Shown piece after piece: positions 30,306 to 39,226 of a stretch of DNA of 64,000 nucleotides. The translations under genes were made by a program, and so were the position numbers. The stretch spans positions 1 to 64,000 of the forward strand of contig NZ_JAPNNL010000008.1 in the NCBI RefSeq assembly GCF_027620315.1, read 5' to 3'. Each line of letters begins with the position of its first letter. Within the stretch, counting starts at the first letter, position 1. Source of the DNA: Nonomuraea corallina. Lineage in GTDB: Bacteria > Actinomycetota > Actinomycetes > Streptosporangiales > Streptosporangiaceae. The notes below the pieces were generated by a model. It searched no databases, had not been told where the DNA came from, and saw only the letters and a list, made by a program, of their open reading frames with translations.

Positions 30306-31076
30306 TCAGCCGGTGAAGAAGGCGGTCAGCGCCGGGGCGAGCGCGTCAGCCTGGACGTCGTGGGTCTGCCCGTCCAGCGACCGGTGCTCCGCCGTGGGGA
30401 TGGCGTCGGCCGTGTCCCTGGCAGCCCGCTGGAGCGCGTCGGGGCTGGCCGCGCCGGAGAGCACCAGGGCCGGGACCGTGATCGCCGACGCCAGGTCGCG
30501 CGGGACCTGGCCGCCGCAGAGCAGTTCGTCGTCGTACGCGAGCGTCGGCGCGATGGCCTCCAGCGCCGGCCACATGGGCTGGCCGCGCATGCCGTCGACG
30601 GCCTGGGGCGGCATGCCGACATGGGCCATGAACAGCGCCACGGCGTCGCCCCGGCGCCCGGCGGCGAGCGCCTCACGCAGGTCGGCCGTGTACCCGGCGT
30701 TGCCGGGGCCCTCGATGAACGGCGGCTCGTACAGGGCGAGCCTGGTGATGCCGGAGCCGGTGGCCGCGGCCCTCATCGCGAGGGCGGCGCCGGACGAGAT
30801 GCCGTACACGTACGCCTCGCCGTCCGCCTCGTCGATCACCGCCTTGAGGTCCTCGACCTCGCGGTCGGGCGCGTACGGCGGGGTGTCGCCGCTCTCCCCG
30901 CGCCCGCGCCGGTCGTAGGCGTGGACGGTGAACGACGAGCCGAGCAGGGCGGCGAGCGGGCGCATCGGGCCCGCCGCGCGGTAGCACATGGCGCCGTCGA
31001 CGAGGACGAGCGCGGGGCCGCTGCCGGAGCGCTCGTAGCTGATCAGGGTGCCGTCGGGTGAGGTGACTGCGGGCAT
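30306..31076 (-). CDS. Alpha/beta hydrolase
   Basis: 256 residues from the ATG at 31076, with AAGGAG 9 bases upstream. LVDGAMCYRAAGP at the oxyanion position, YDRRGRGESGDTPPY, the nucleophile elbow YVYGISSGAALAM and the catalytic His in DGQTHDVQADAL. The frame extends 21 codons upstream without support. No substrate can be assigned. Convergent with guaB3. Confidence 0.86.
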   Translation of the reverse strand: MPAVTSPDGTLISYERSGSGPALVLVDGAMCYRAAGPMRPLAALLGSSFTVHAYDRRGRGESGDTPPYAPDREVEDLKAVIDEADGEAYVYGISSGAALAMRAAATGSGITRLALYEPPFIEGPGNAGYTADLREALAAGRRGDAVALFMAHVGMPPQAVDGMRGQPMWPALEAIAPTLAYDDELLCGGQVPRDLASAITVPALVLSGAASPDALQRAARDTADAIPTAEHRSLDGQTHDVQADALAPALTAFFTG

Positions 31077-31215
31077 GGTCGCGCTCCTTGGGGGCTTGCG
31101 GGGTGAGGCCGGCAGGACGGGCGTCTCCCACCCGGTCATGCAGGGGAACAGCGGCTCGGGCGAGTACGCACCGGTAGATCATCTCACCGGTCCCGGACCT
31201 GACGTCAGACGGTTG

Positions 31216-31776
31216 TCAGGGCATGCGGAAGAGCCGCCAGAAAGCCAGCGCGACCTCAGCAGGAGGGGTGTCGCGCGGGCCGGTCACCCAGTGGGCGATC
31301 ACGCCGGTCAGGGCTCCGGCGAGATAGGCGGCGTGCACGCCGGGCGGCACGTCGGTGTGACCGCCCGGCCGTGAGCCGGCGGCGAAGCGGGCCTCCAGCT
31401 CGCCGGTGAGGCGCTCCCTGAGCCGGGCGCAGAAGCGCGGGCTGCCCTGGCCGCCGAGCATGCACGCGTACAGCTCGGCGTTCTCGGAGACGTGCGCGAA
31501 GAGCGTGGTCAGCGGCTCGGGGGCGTGGTCGCGCGGCGCGTCCAGCGGGCAGAGGGCGGCGGCCCCGGCCACCTCGGCGACCGCCTCCTCCATGGCGTCG
31601 GCGGCCAGCGCGTCGACGTCGGGATAGTGCAGGTAGAACGTGGCGCGGTTGACCCCGGCCCGGCCGGCGACGGCGGAGACGGTGAGGGCGCTCAGGTCGC
31701 GCTCGACGGCCAGGTCGAGGACGGCGGCGCGCAGGCTCGCCCGGGTGCGCTGGGCGCGCGGATCGTCGGGGTTCAC
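31216..31776 (-). CDS. TetR family transcriptional regulator
   Basis: 186 residues from a GTG at 31776. The N-terminal helix-turn-helix is LTVSAVAGRAGVNRATFYLHY, typical of TetR. The C-terminus is a helical ligand-binding domain (LAGALTGVIAHWVTGPRDTP). It is divergent from a FrnE-like gene with a 30-bp dyad in the 58-bp gap, so it probably represses both. Confidence 0.9.
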   Translation of the reverse strand: MNPDDPRAQRTRASLRAAVLDLAVERDLSALTVSAVAGRAGVNRATFYLHYPDVDALAADAMEEAVAEVAGAAALCPLDAPRDHAPEPLTTLFAHVSENAELYACMLGGQGSPRFCARLRERLTGELEARFAAGSRPGGHTDVPPGVHAAYLAGALTGVIAHWVTGPRDTPPAEVALAFWRLFRMP

Positions 31777-31789
31777 GGCCGTAACTATA

Positions 31790-31819
31790 CGACATTTGTT
31801 GCTTAATCAACAGTTGTCG
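31790..31819. promoter_or_regulatory. TetR operator dyad
   Basis: Arms CGACATTTGTTG (31790-31801) and CAACAGTTGTCG (31808-31819) around CTTAAT form a 30-bp inverted repeat with two mismatched base pairs. It lies 14 bp from the tetR start and 15 bp from the FrnE-like start, ideal for mutual repression. Confidence 0.75.
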
Positions 31820-31834
31820 CATACATTCGACGGC

Positions 31835-32797
31835 ATGCGTATCGAGATCTGGGCCGACGTGGTGTGCGGCTGGGCCTACATCGGCAAGCGGCGGGTGGAG
31901 AAGGCCGTCGAAGGGCTGGACGTCGAGGTCGTGTGGCGGCCGTTCCGGATCGACCCGATGGCGCCCGCGCAGGCGGTCCCCCACGAGGAGGCGATGGCCG
32001 ACCCGATGGCCGACGACGCCCTGCGCCGGTGCGCGCCCGGTCTCACCCCCGGCGAGAACCGCGTGCGGATGTCACTCGTCGCCGCCGAGGAGGGCTTCGG
32101 CTGGACCTGGGGCCCCGCCTGGCGGGCGGACAGCCACGACGCCCACCGCCTGATCGCCCTCGCCCTGGAGCACGGCGGCCCCGCCCTCCAGGACGCGGTG
32201 GCCGAACGGGTGATGAAGGCCCACTTCCTCGACAAACTCGACATCAGCGACCGCGCGACCCTCCACCGCCTCGCCGCCGAGTCGGGCTTCGCCGCAGCGG
32301 GCGCGCTGCTCGACGCCGGGGAGGGCGACGAGCTCGTACGGGAGCTGCTGCTCAAGGGCAAGGCCATCGGCGTGACGACGTCGCCGACCATCGTCGCCGG
32401 ATCGCAGGCGCTGGCCGGGGCCCAGCCGCCCGAGGTGATCAGGGAGTTCGTGCTCGCGGCGACGCCCGCGCGGCCGCTGCCCGCCGAGGTGGAGCGCTAC
32501 CGGCACGCGGAGTCACTGCTCGACCAGCGCGACCCGCTCGGCGCACTGGTGATGCTCAAGCCGCTGCTCGGCGAGCACGGCGACGACCGCAACGTGCTCC
32601 TGCTCACCGGGCGCGCCTACTACCTGTCCGCCCAGCTCGGCCGGGCCCGCGAGACGCTGGAGCGGCTGGTCGCGGCGGCGCCGGACGACGCGTACGCGCG
32701 CCACCTGCTCGGGCGCACCCTCCAGCGCCAGGGCCACGCCGACGAGGCGGCCCCGCACCTGCGGATGGCGGCGGCCATGGCGCCGGAGTACGCCTGA
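31835..32797 (+). CDS. FrnE-like DsbA-family protein with C-terminal TPR-like repeats, second active-site Cys missing
   Basis: 320 residues from the ATG at 31835. The thioredoxin-fold DsbA/FrnE domain (residues 1-205) has IEIWADVVCGWAYIGKRR, DSHDAHRLIALA and the cis-Pro loop GVTTSPTIVAG. FrnE proteins normally carry CPWC. Here the motif is CGWA, so the resolving Cys is absent and disulfide exchange is doubtful. Residues about 220-320 are TPR-like (AESLLDQRDPLGALVMLKPL, GRARETLERLVAAAPDD). Probably regulated by the divergent TetR. Confidence 0.88.
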   Translation: MRIEIWADVVCGWAYIGKRRVEKAVEGLDVEVVWRPFRIDPMAPAQAVPHEEAMADPMADDALRRCAPGLTPGENRVRMSLVAAEEGFGWTWGPAWRADSHDAHRLIALALEHGGPALQDAVAERVMKAHFLDKLDISDRATLHRLAAESGFAAAGALLDAGEGDELVRELLLKGKAIGVTTSPTIVAGSQALAGAQPPEVIREFVLAATPARPLPAEVERYRHAESLLDQRDPLGALVMLKPLLGEHGDDRNVLLLTGRAYYLSAQLGRARETLERLVAAAPDDAYARHLLGRTLQRQGHADEAAPHLRMAAAMAPEYA

Positions 32798-32800
32798 CGG

Positions 32801-33628
32801 TCAGGCCAGGCTGAGCACGCCGAGCAGGTGGGCGACCTCGCGGGCGACGGCGTCCCTGCCGGACCTGACGTACTTGCGGGGGTCGACCACCCGGGCGTCG
32901 CGGGCCAGGTGGTCGCGGACGGCTCCGGTGAACGCCTGGTTCAGGTGGGTGGCGATGTTGATCTTCTTCATGCCGTGCCGTACGGCCGCGCGCAGGGTGT
33001 CGTCGGGCACCCCCGAGGAGCCGTGCAGGACCAGCGGGACCGGCAGCGCGGCCCGCAGTTCGGCGATGAGCGCCAGGTCGAGCACCGCCTCCTTGGTGGT
33101 CATGGCGTGCGAGGTGCCCACCGCGACGGCCAGCGCGTCCACGCCCGTCGCGGCCACGTAATCGGCCGCCTCGTGCGGCTTGGTGCGGGCGCCGGGGGCG
33201 TGTACGCCGTCCTTGCCGCCCACCTCGCCCAGCTCGGCCTCCACCCAGACGCCGCGCGCGTGGCACCAGGCGGTCACCTCGGCGGTGGCGGCCACGTTCG
33301 CCTCGTCGGGCAGCGCGGAGGCGTCGAACATCACCGAGCCGATCCCGAGCGTCACCGCCTCCTCGACCAGCGCGCGGTCGGTGGCGTGGTCCAGGTGCAC
33401 CGCGACCGGCACCGCGGCGGCGCGGGCGACGGCCAGCGAGGCGAGCGCCACCGGTTCCAGCGCGCCGTGGTAGCGCACGCAGTTCTCGCTGATCTGCAGC
33501 ACCACGGGCACGCCCGCGGCCTCGGCCCCGGCCACGATGGCGGTGGCGTGCTCCAGCTGGATCACGTTGAACGCGCCCACCCCGGCGGGGGACTGGCGGA
33601 TGACGTCGCCGATGGCGGTGAGCGGCAT
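32801..33628 (-). CDS. Class II (zinc) ketose-bisphosphate aldolase, tagatose-bisphosphate type
   Basis: 275 residues. Class II aldolase with metal ligands in VAVHLDHATD, AVAVGTSHAM and PLVLHGSSGV, and the loop NIATHLNQAF. Length and neighbours favour tagatose-1,6-bisphosphate cleavage (GatY/KbaY/AgaY type) over glycolytic FBP aldolase. It is the last gene of the operon SIS isomerase-nagA-PfkB kinase-aldolase, 13 bases after the kinase stop. Substrate specificity is inferred from context. Confidence 0.88.
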   Translation of the reverse strand: MPLTAIGDVIRQSPAGVGAFNVIQLEHATAIVAGAEAAGVPVVLQISENCVRYHGALEPVALASLAVARAAAVPVAVHLDHATDRALVEEAVTLGIGSVMFDASALPDEANVAATAEVTAWCHARGVWVEAELGEVGGKDGVHAPGARTKPHEAADYVAATGVDALAVAVGTSHAMTTKEAVLDLALIAELRAALPVPLVLHGSSGVPDDTLRAAVRHGMKKINIATHLNQAFTGAVRDHLARDARVVDPRKYVRSGRDAVAREVAHLLGVLSLA

Positions 33629-33641
33629 GAGGGGGACTCCT

Positions 33642-34544
33642 TCAGACGATCTCGATCAGGGGGTGGACGGCCTCGTACACGCCCGCGTCGAAGGCGCCGG
33701 CGACCGGCGCGGCCACCGCGGCGGCGCCCAGCGCGGCCGCCCGCCGCAGCAGCTCGGGCCAGGCGCAGGGGGACACCAGGCCGAGCGCCAGCCCGGCCAC
33801 CAGCGCGTCGCCGGCCCCGGTGGGGTTGCCCTCGACGGCGTACGGCATGCGGGCGCGGTACGTGCCCTCGCCCGTGACGGCCAGCACCCCGGCCGCGCCC
33901 AGCGACACGACCACGGCTCCGGCGCCCTGCTCGCGCAGCGCCTCGGCGCCCTCCTCGGGTTCATCCAGCCGGACGGCCCTGGCCAGCTCCTCGGCGTTGG
34001 GCTTGACGACGGCGGGGCGGCCGCCGGGCGCGTGGCGGAGCGGCTCGCCGTCGGCGTCCACGATCGCGGGCACGCCCCGCTCGCGGGCGAAGGCGGCCAG
34101 GGTGGCGTACGTCGTCGCGGGCAGCCCCTGCGGCAGGCTGCCGGACAGCACGACGGCCCGCGCCTCGCGCAGCAGCGCCTCGTACGTGCGCAGGAAGTCG
34201 GCGAACTCGTCCGCGCCCACCCGCGGCCCCGGCTCGTTGAAGAGCGTGTGCCCGCCGGGCTCGGCGACGACCAGCGTGGTGCGGGACTCGCCGGCGACCG
34301 GCACCAGCGCGTGCGTCAGGCCGGCGGCCCGCAGGTCCTGCTCCACGGCCCGGCCGGTGGCGCCGCCGGCCAGGCCGGTGACCAGCACCTCCTCGCCGAG
34401 CGCGGCCAGCACCCGGGCCACGTTGACGCCCTTGCCGCCCGCGCGCCGGTGGACGGCGGCGACGCGGTTGACCCCGTCCCAGGAGACCGGCGGGGTCTCG
34501 TAGGTGACGTCGAGCGCCGTGTTGAGCGTCACGGTGACGATCAT
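33642..34544 (-). CDS. PfkB-family sugar-phosphate kinase (tagatose-6-phosphate / 1-phosphofructokinase type)
   Basis: 300 residues from the ATG at 34544. N-terminal VTVTLNTALDVTYE and RRAGGKGVNVARVLAALG are diagnostic of the LacC/FruK group. The C-terminal motif NPTGAGDALVAGLALG holds the catalytic Asp. The start shares one base with the nagA stop (TGATG). Between a deacetylase/isomerase pair and a class II aldolase, the kinase most likely makes tagatose-1,6-bisphosphate. Confidence 0.88.
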   Translation of the reverse strand: MIVTVTLNTALDVTYETPPVSWDGVNRVAAVHRRAGGKGVNVARVLAALGEEVLVTGLAGGATGRAVEQDLRAAGLTHALVPVAGESRTTLVVAEPGGHTLFNEPGPRVGADEFADFLRTYEALLREARAVVLSGSLPQGLPATTYATLAAFARERGVPAIVDADGEPLRHAPGGRPAVVKPNAEELARAVRLDEPEEGAEALREQGAGAVVVSLGAAGVLAVTGEGTYRARMPYAVEGNPTGAGDALVAGLALGLVSPCAWPELLRRAAALGAAAVAAPVAGAFDAGVYEAVHPLIEIV

Positions 34545-35677
34545 CAGGGCTCCGTGACCCAGTCGCCGCGTCTCATCACGCCCGCCACCTCCAGGTCGCC
34601 GGAGAGCACCACCAGGTCGGCGTGCTTGCCGACGGCGATCGAGCCCACGCGGTCGGCCAGGCCGAGCGCGCGGGCGGGCGTCAGCGAGGTCGTGGCGGAC
34701 GCCTCCGGCAGCGACAGGCCCAGCTCCTGCACGGCCCGGCGGAAGGCGACGTCCATGGTGAGGGTGGAGCCCGCGATGGAGCCGCCCTCGGCCAGCCGCG
34801 CCACCCCGTCCAGCACCCGCACCCGCATCGGCCCGAGGAGGTACTCGCCGTCGCTCAGCCCGGTCGCCGAGATCGAGTCGGTGACCATCGCCACCCGCCC
34901 GGCCCCGGCCACCGCGCAGGCCAGCCGGAGCATGGCCGGGTGCACGTGCACGCCGTCGTTGATCAGCTCGACCGTCACCCGCTCGTCCTGCAGCAGCGCC
35001 GCGATCGGGCCGGGGGCGCGGTGGCCGAGCTGCGGCATCGCGTTGTAGAGGTGGGTGGCGACGGTGGCGCCCGCCTCGATGCCGGCCAGCGTCCGCTCGT
35101 AGCCGGCCTCGCTGTGGCCGAGCGCCGCGATCACGCCCGCGGCGGCCGCGGCCCGGATCACGTCGAGCGCGCCCGGCAGCTCCGCCGCGATGGTGAGCAT
35201 CCGCAGGTGCCCGCGCCCCGCCTCGACCAGCCCGGCGAACTCGGCGGGCGACGGCTCGCGGAGCAGCTCGGGGTCGTGCGCGCCGCAGCGCGCCCTGGCC
35301 AGGTACGGGCCTTCGAGGTGGATGCCGGCCAGCAGGCCGTCGTCGCACAGCTCGGCCAGTGACGCGACGGCCCTGGCCAGCCGTTCGGGGGTGTCGGTGA
35401 CCAGGCTGGCCATCATCGTGGTGGTGCCGTGGCGCTGGTGCAGCGCCACCGCGTCGCGTGCCCCCTCCTGCTCGCCGCTGGGGAAGGAGCCGCCCGCTCC
35501 GCCGTGGTTGTGCAGGTCGACGAAGCCGGGCACGACGTGCCGGCCGCCCAGGCTGTGGCCGGGCCGGGGGGCGGCTCCGTGACCGACGTGGGTGATGCGG
35601 CCGTCTTCGATGGTCAGCCACCCCTCGTGCACTCCGTCGGGGGTCACGATGCGGGCGTCGGCGAGAGTGAGGCTCAT
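34544..35677 (-). CDS. nagA: N-acetylglucosamine/galactosamine-6-phosphate deacetylase
   Basis: 377 residues from the ATG at 35677. Amidohydrolase fold with metal site VPGFVDLHNHGG, the Glu in AGIHLEGPYLARARCGAHD, ALGHSEAGYERT, THLYNAMPQ and the catalytic Asp in VAMVTDSISATG. Removes acetate from amino-sugar 6-phosphates. Overlaps the SIS-isomerase stop (ATGA). NagA and AgaA homologues cannot be told apart by eye. The kinase and aldolase downstream favour the GalNAc pathway. Confidence 0.92.
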   Translation of the reverse strand: MSLTLADARIVTPDGVHEGWLTIEDGRITHVGHGAAPRPGHSLGGRHVVPGFVDLHNHGGAGGSFPSGEQEGARDAVALHQRHGTTTMMASLVTDTPERLARAVASLAELCDDGLLAGIHLEGPYLARARCGAHDPELLREPSPAEFAGLVEAGRGHLRMLTIAAELPGALDVIRAAAAAGVIAALGHSEAGYERTLAGIEAGATVATHLYNAMPQLGHRAPGPIAALLQDERVTVELINDGVHVHPAMLRLACAVAGAGRVAMVTDSISATGLSDGEYLLGPMRVRVLDGVARLAEGGSIAGSTLTMDVAFRRAVQELGLSLPEASATTSLTPARALGLADRVGSIAVGKHADLVVLSGDLEVAGVMRRGDWVTEP

Positions 35678-36546
35678 GGAGAAAGGATCACAGATCGGGT
35701 CAGGTGGAGGGGCTCGTCGGGGTTCAGTCCTCGGGCGAACGCCCTGGCCACCGCCACCCGCTGGGCGCGGACCAGCTCGGCCATCGGGTCCAGGCCGCTC
35801 TCGACGAACGTGCCGCCGGTCGCCTCCACCTGGGCCCGCAGGCCCTCGGGGGCGGCGCCGAGCATCCAGGTGACGCGGCCGGGGCCGGCGATGCTGATCG
35901 GGCCGTGGCGGTATTCCATCGCCGGGTAGGCCTCGGTCCAGGACCGGGACGCCTCGCGCATCTTCAGCGCGGCCTCCTGCGCCAGCCCGACGGCCCAGCC
36001 GGTGCCGAGGAAGGTGACCTGCTCGGCGCTGATCAGCTCGTCCGGCAGCGGCTCGGCCAGGGCCCGCTCGGCGTCGGCGACGACCGGCCCGAGGTCCTCG
36101 CCGAGGCCGGCGCGGAGCATGGCCAGCTGCGTGGTGGCGAACCGGGTCTGCACGACCGAGCGCTCGTCGGCGTAGTCGAGCACGATCACCTGGTCGGCGG
36201 CGCGCATGATCGGCGTCTCGGGGTCGGCGGTGATGGCCGTGGAGGGGGTGTCCCACCTGGACAGCAGGTCGAGCACCTCGGTGGTGGTGCCGGAACGGGT
36301 CAGCGCGAGCACCCGGTCGTAGCGGCGCCCGGAGGGGGCTTCGGAGGCGGCGAACGCGTCGGTCTCGCCCTGCCCGGCGCGCTCGCGGAGCGTCGCGTAC
36401 GCCATGGCGACGAACCATGAGGTGCCGCAGCCGATGACGGCGACCCGCTCGCCGGGGCGGGGGAGCGCGTGGGCGGGGACGTCCGCGACGGCCCGGCGCC
36501 AGCACTCGGGCTGGGAGGCGATCTCGGCTTCGGTATGGGTGGACAC
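35674..36546 (-). CDS. SIS-domain amino-sugar isomerase/deaminase (AgaS/GlmS-isomerase-like)
   Basis: 290 residues from the GTG at 36546, with GGAGGT 6-7 bases upstream. Two SIS domains: AVIGCGTSWFVAMAYATLRE and LALTRSGTTTEVLDLL in the first, VTFLGTGWAVGLAQEAALKMRE and AYPAMEYRHGPISI in the second. The glutaminase half of GlmS is absent. In the AgaS role it would convert galactosamine-6-P to tagatose-6-P with release of ammonia. It is the first gene of the operon, divergent from the DeoR regulator. Confidence 0.86.
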   Translation of the reverse strand: MSTHTEAEIASQPECWRRAVADVPAHALPRPGERVAVIGCGTSWFVAMAYATLRERAGQGETDAFAASEAPSGRRYDRVLALTRSGTTTEVLDLLSRWDTPSTAITADPETPIMRAADQVIVLDYADERSVVQTRFATTQLAMLRAGLGEDLGPVVADAERALAEPLPDELISAEQVTFLGTGWAVGLAQEAALKMREASRSWTEAYPAMEYRHGPISIAGPGRVTWMLGAAPEGLRAQVEATGGTFVESGLDPMAELVRAQRVAVARAFARGLNPDEPLHLTRSVILSP

Positions 36547-36674
36547 CGCTACCTCCGTAATGCTCGTTTCTGCATTTTTTATAGCATGAATACGCAAATT
36601 TGGGCACCTGTGGCTCCGGGTGCGCGGGTGTGCCACGCTTGCCCCCTTGACGGAGCTCCGAAGGGAGGGTGATC
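36547..36674. promoter_or_regulatory. Divergent control region of the amino-sugar operon and DeoR gene
   Basis: 128 bp with an AT-rich centre unusual for this genome. AATGC (36559-36563) and GCATT (36572-36576) form an inverted repeat, followed by a T-run and TATAGCAT, giving a second ATGC/GCAT-type half site. These are candidate DeoR operators and overlap the likely operon promoter. The exact -10 and -35 are unclear. Confidence 0.5.
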
Positions 36675-37445
36675 GTGTCCCGATACGACCGGTGGAACGC
36701 GATCCTCGAGCTGCTCGCGCGAGAAGGCCGGCTCTCCGTCGAAGACGCGGCCCGCGCGCTCGACGTCTCCACCGCCACCATCCGCCGCGACTTCGACCAG
36801 CTCGCCCAGCAGCAGATGCTCATGCGCACCCGCGGCGGCGCGGTCGCGCAGAGCGTCAGCTACGACCTGCCGCTGCGCTACAAGACGGCCAGGCACGCCG
36901 ACGAGAAGCACCGCATCGCGGCCGCCGCCGCCGAGCTGGTACGGCCCGGCGCCGTGGTCGGGCTCAACGGCGGCACCACCACCTCCGAGCTGGCCCGCGT
37001 GCTGGCCACCCAGGCGACGCTGGAGTCGGGGTTCACGATCGTCACCAACGCGCTCAACATCGCCGCCGAGCTGGTGGTCCGGCAGCACGTGAAGATCGTG
37101 GTGACCGGCGGGGTGGCCAGGCCGCAGTCGTACGAGCTGATCGGGCCGCTCGCCTCGGGCGTGCTGGAGCGGGTCACGCTCGACGTCGCCTTCCTCGGCG
37201 TGGACGGGCTGGACGTGGAGCTGGGCGCCTCGGCGCACCACGAGGGGGAGGCCGACGTCAACCACCTGCTCATCGGCAGGGCCGCGCACGTCGTGGTCGT
37301 GGCGGACTCCTCGAAGCTGGGAAAGCGGGCATTTTCCCGTATTTGCCCCATCGGGGAGATCGACACCCTCGTCACCGACGAGCGGCTGCCCGAGGCGGAG
37401 GCCGCCCGCTTCACCGAGGCGGGAGTGAAGGTGATAACGGCATAA
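36675..37445 (+). CDS. DeoR family transcriptional regulator
   Basis: 256 residues from the GTG at 36675, well spaced from GGGAGG at 36663-36668. A GTG at 36669 is an alternative. N-terminal HTH LSVEDAARALDVSTATIRRDFDQL; sugar-phosphate-sensing domain with VGLNGGTTTSELAR, TIVTNALNIAAEL, DVAFLGVDG and VVVVADSSKLG. AgaR/GlpR-like. Divergent from the amino-sugar operon and 44 bp upstream of glpD, so it may control both. Confidence 0.9.
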   Translation: MSRYDRWNAILELLAREGRLSVEDAARALDVSTATIRRDFDQLAQQQMLMRTRGGAVAQSVSYDLPLRYKTARHADEKHRIAAAAAELVRPGAVVGLNGGTTTSELARVLATQATLESGFTIVTNALNIAAELVVRQHVKIVVTGGVARPQSYELIGPLASGVLERVTLDVAFLGVDGLDVELGASAHHEGEADVNHLLIGRAAHVVVVADSSKLGKRAFSRICPIGEIDTLVTDERLPEAEAARFTEAGVKVITA

Positions 37446-37489
37446 GCGGGTAAGTATGGACACAAGTCGCAGAATGCTGGGAGGTGCGG

Positions 37490-39226
37490 ATGACGGTGAT
37501 GGGCGTGGCCCGGCTGGGCCCCGTCGAGCGGAGCGCGGCGCTGGAGGCGATGGCGGCGCGCGAGCTGGACGTGGTCGTGATCGGCGGCGGAGTGGTCGGC
37601 GCGGGCACCGCGCTGGACGCAGCCACGCGCGGGCTTGAGGTCGGGCTCGTCGAGGCCCGCGACTTCGCCTCCGGCACCTCCTCACGCTCGTCCAAACTGA
37701 TCCACGGCGGCCTGCGCTACCTCGAACAGCTCAACTTCGACCTGGTCCGCGAGGCCCTTCAGGAACGGGCGCTCCTGCTGCAGCGCATCGCCCCGCACCT
37801 GGTCCGGCCGGTGCCCTTCCTGTTCCCGATGACCCACTTCGGGTGGGAACGCCCGTACGTGGGGGCAGGCGTCATGCTCTACGACACGCTCGGCTTCGCC
37901 ACCGGGCTGACCAGAGGCGTGCCCGGCCACCGCCACCTGTCCAGGAAACGGGCCCTGCGCCTGGCCCCCGCTCTGCGGAAGTCCGCCTTCACCGGCGCGG
38001 TGCAGTACTGGGACGCCCAGGTCGACGACGCCCGCTACGTGATGACGGCCCTGCGCACAGCCGCCACCTACGGCGCCCACGTGGCGCCCCGCGCCCAGGC
38101 GGTCGGGTTCCTGCGCGAAGGGGAGCGGGTCACCGGCGTGCGGGTGCGCGACCTGGAGTCCGGCGACGAACTCGACGTGCGCGCGCGACAGGTGGTCAAC
38201 GCCACCGGCGTGTGGACCGACGACATCCAGGAACTCGTCGGCGGGCGCGGCCAGATCCACGTGCGCGCCTCCAAGGGCATCCACCTGCTGGTGCCGCGCG
38301 ACCGGATCCACTCGCTCACCGGGCTCATCCTCCGTACGGAGAAGTCCGTGCTGTTCGTGATCCCGTGGGGCCGCCACTGGATCATCGGCACCACCGACAC
38401 CGAGTGGACCCTGGACAAGGCGCACCCCGCCGCGTCCCGGGCCGACATCGACTACCTGCTCGACCACGTCAACGCGGTGCTGTCGGTGCCGCTGACCAGG
38501 GACGACGTCGAAGGCGTGTACGCGGGCCTGCGGCCGCTGCTGTCCGGCGAGTCGGACGAGACGTCCAAGCTGTCGCGCGAGCACGTGGTCGCGCACCCGG
38601 TGCCGGGCCTGGTGATGATCGCCGGCGGCAAGTACACCACCTACCGGGTGATGGCCAAGGACGCCGTCGACGCCGTCGCCCACGGACTCGACCAGCGGGT
38701 GCCGCCGTCGTGCACGGACCGCATCCCGCTGGCCGGCGCCGAGGGCTACCAGGCGCTGTGGAACTCCCGCCACCGCATCGCGCACGACTCCGGCCTGCAC
38801 GTCGCCAGGATCGAGCACCTGCTGCAGCGCTACGGCTCGCTCATCGAGGAGGTGCTGGCGCTGATCGAGGCCGACCCGGCGCTGGGCGCCCCGCTGCACG
38901 GGGCCGACGACTACCTGCGGGCCGAGATCGTCTACGCCGCCACCCACGAGGGCGCCCGCCACCTCAACGACGTGCTGAGCAGGCGCACCCACATCTCCAT
39001 CGAGACCTTCCACCGCGGCCTCGCCGTCGCCCAGGAGGCGGCCGAACTGCTCGCCGGCCCGCTGGGCTGGGACGACGAGCAGGTCAAGCGCGAGGTCGAG
39101 TACTACACCAAGCGCATCGAGGCCGAGCGCCTGTCGCAGGAACAGGACACCGACCAGGACGCCGACGCGATCAGGCTCGGCGCCCCCGAGATCGTCCCGG
39201 TGGCGATGCCGGAGCCGTCGTCATGA
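37490..39226 (+). CDS. glpD: Glycerol-3-phosphate dehydrogenase (FAD-dependent)
   Basis: 578 residues from the ATG at 37490, with GGGAGG upstream. Oxidises sn-glycerol-3-phosphate to DHAP at the membrane. FAD motif LDVVVIGGGVVGAGTALDAA, then GTSSRSSKLIHGGLRYLEQ, VNATGVWTDDIQ, IPWGRHWIIGTTDTEW and AGGKYTTYRVMAKDAVD. The C-terminal helical domain is complete. No glpK or glpF adjoins. The gene end overlaps the convergent beta-propeller lipoprotein gene by 6 bp. Confidence 0.95.
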   Translation: MTVMGVARLGPVERSAALEAMAARELDVVVIGGGVVGAGTALDAATRGLEVGLVEARDFASGTSSRSSKLIHGGLRYLEQLNFDLVREALQERALLLQRIAPHLVRPVPFLFPMTHFGWERPYVGAGVMLYDTLGFATGLTRGVPGHRHLSRKRALRLAPALRKSAFTGAVQYWDAQVDDARYVMTALRTAATYGAHVAPRAQAVGFLREGERVTGVRVRDLESGDELDVRARQVVNATGVWTDDIQELVGGRGQIHVRASKGIHLLVPRDRIHSLTGLILRTEKSVLFVIPWGRHWIIGTTDTEWTLDKAHPAASRADIDYLLDHVNAVLSVPLTRDDVEGVYAGLRPLLSGESDETSKLSREHVVAHPVPGLVMIAGGKYTTYRVMAKDAVDAVAHGLDQRVPPSCTDRIPLAGAEGYQALWNSRHRIAHDSGLHVARIEHLLQRYGSLIEEVLALIEADPALGAPLHGADDYLRAEIVYAATHEGARHLNDVLSRRTHISIETFHRGLAVAQEAAELLAGPLGWDDEQVKREVEYYTKRIEAERLSQEQDTDQDADAIRLGAPEIVPVAMPEPSS

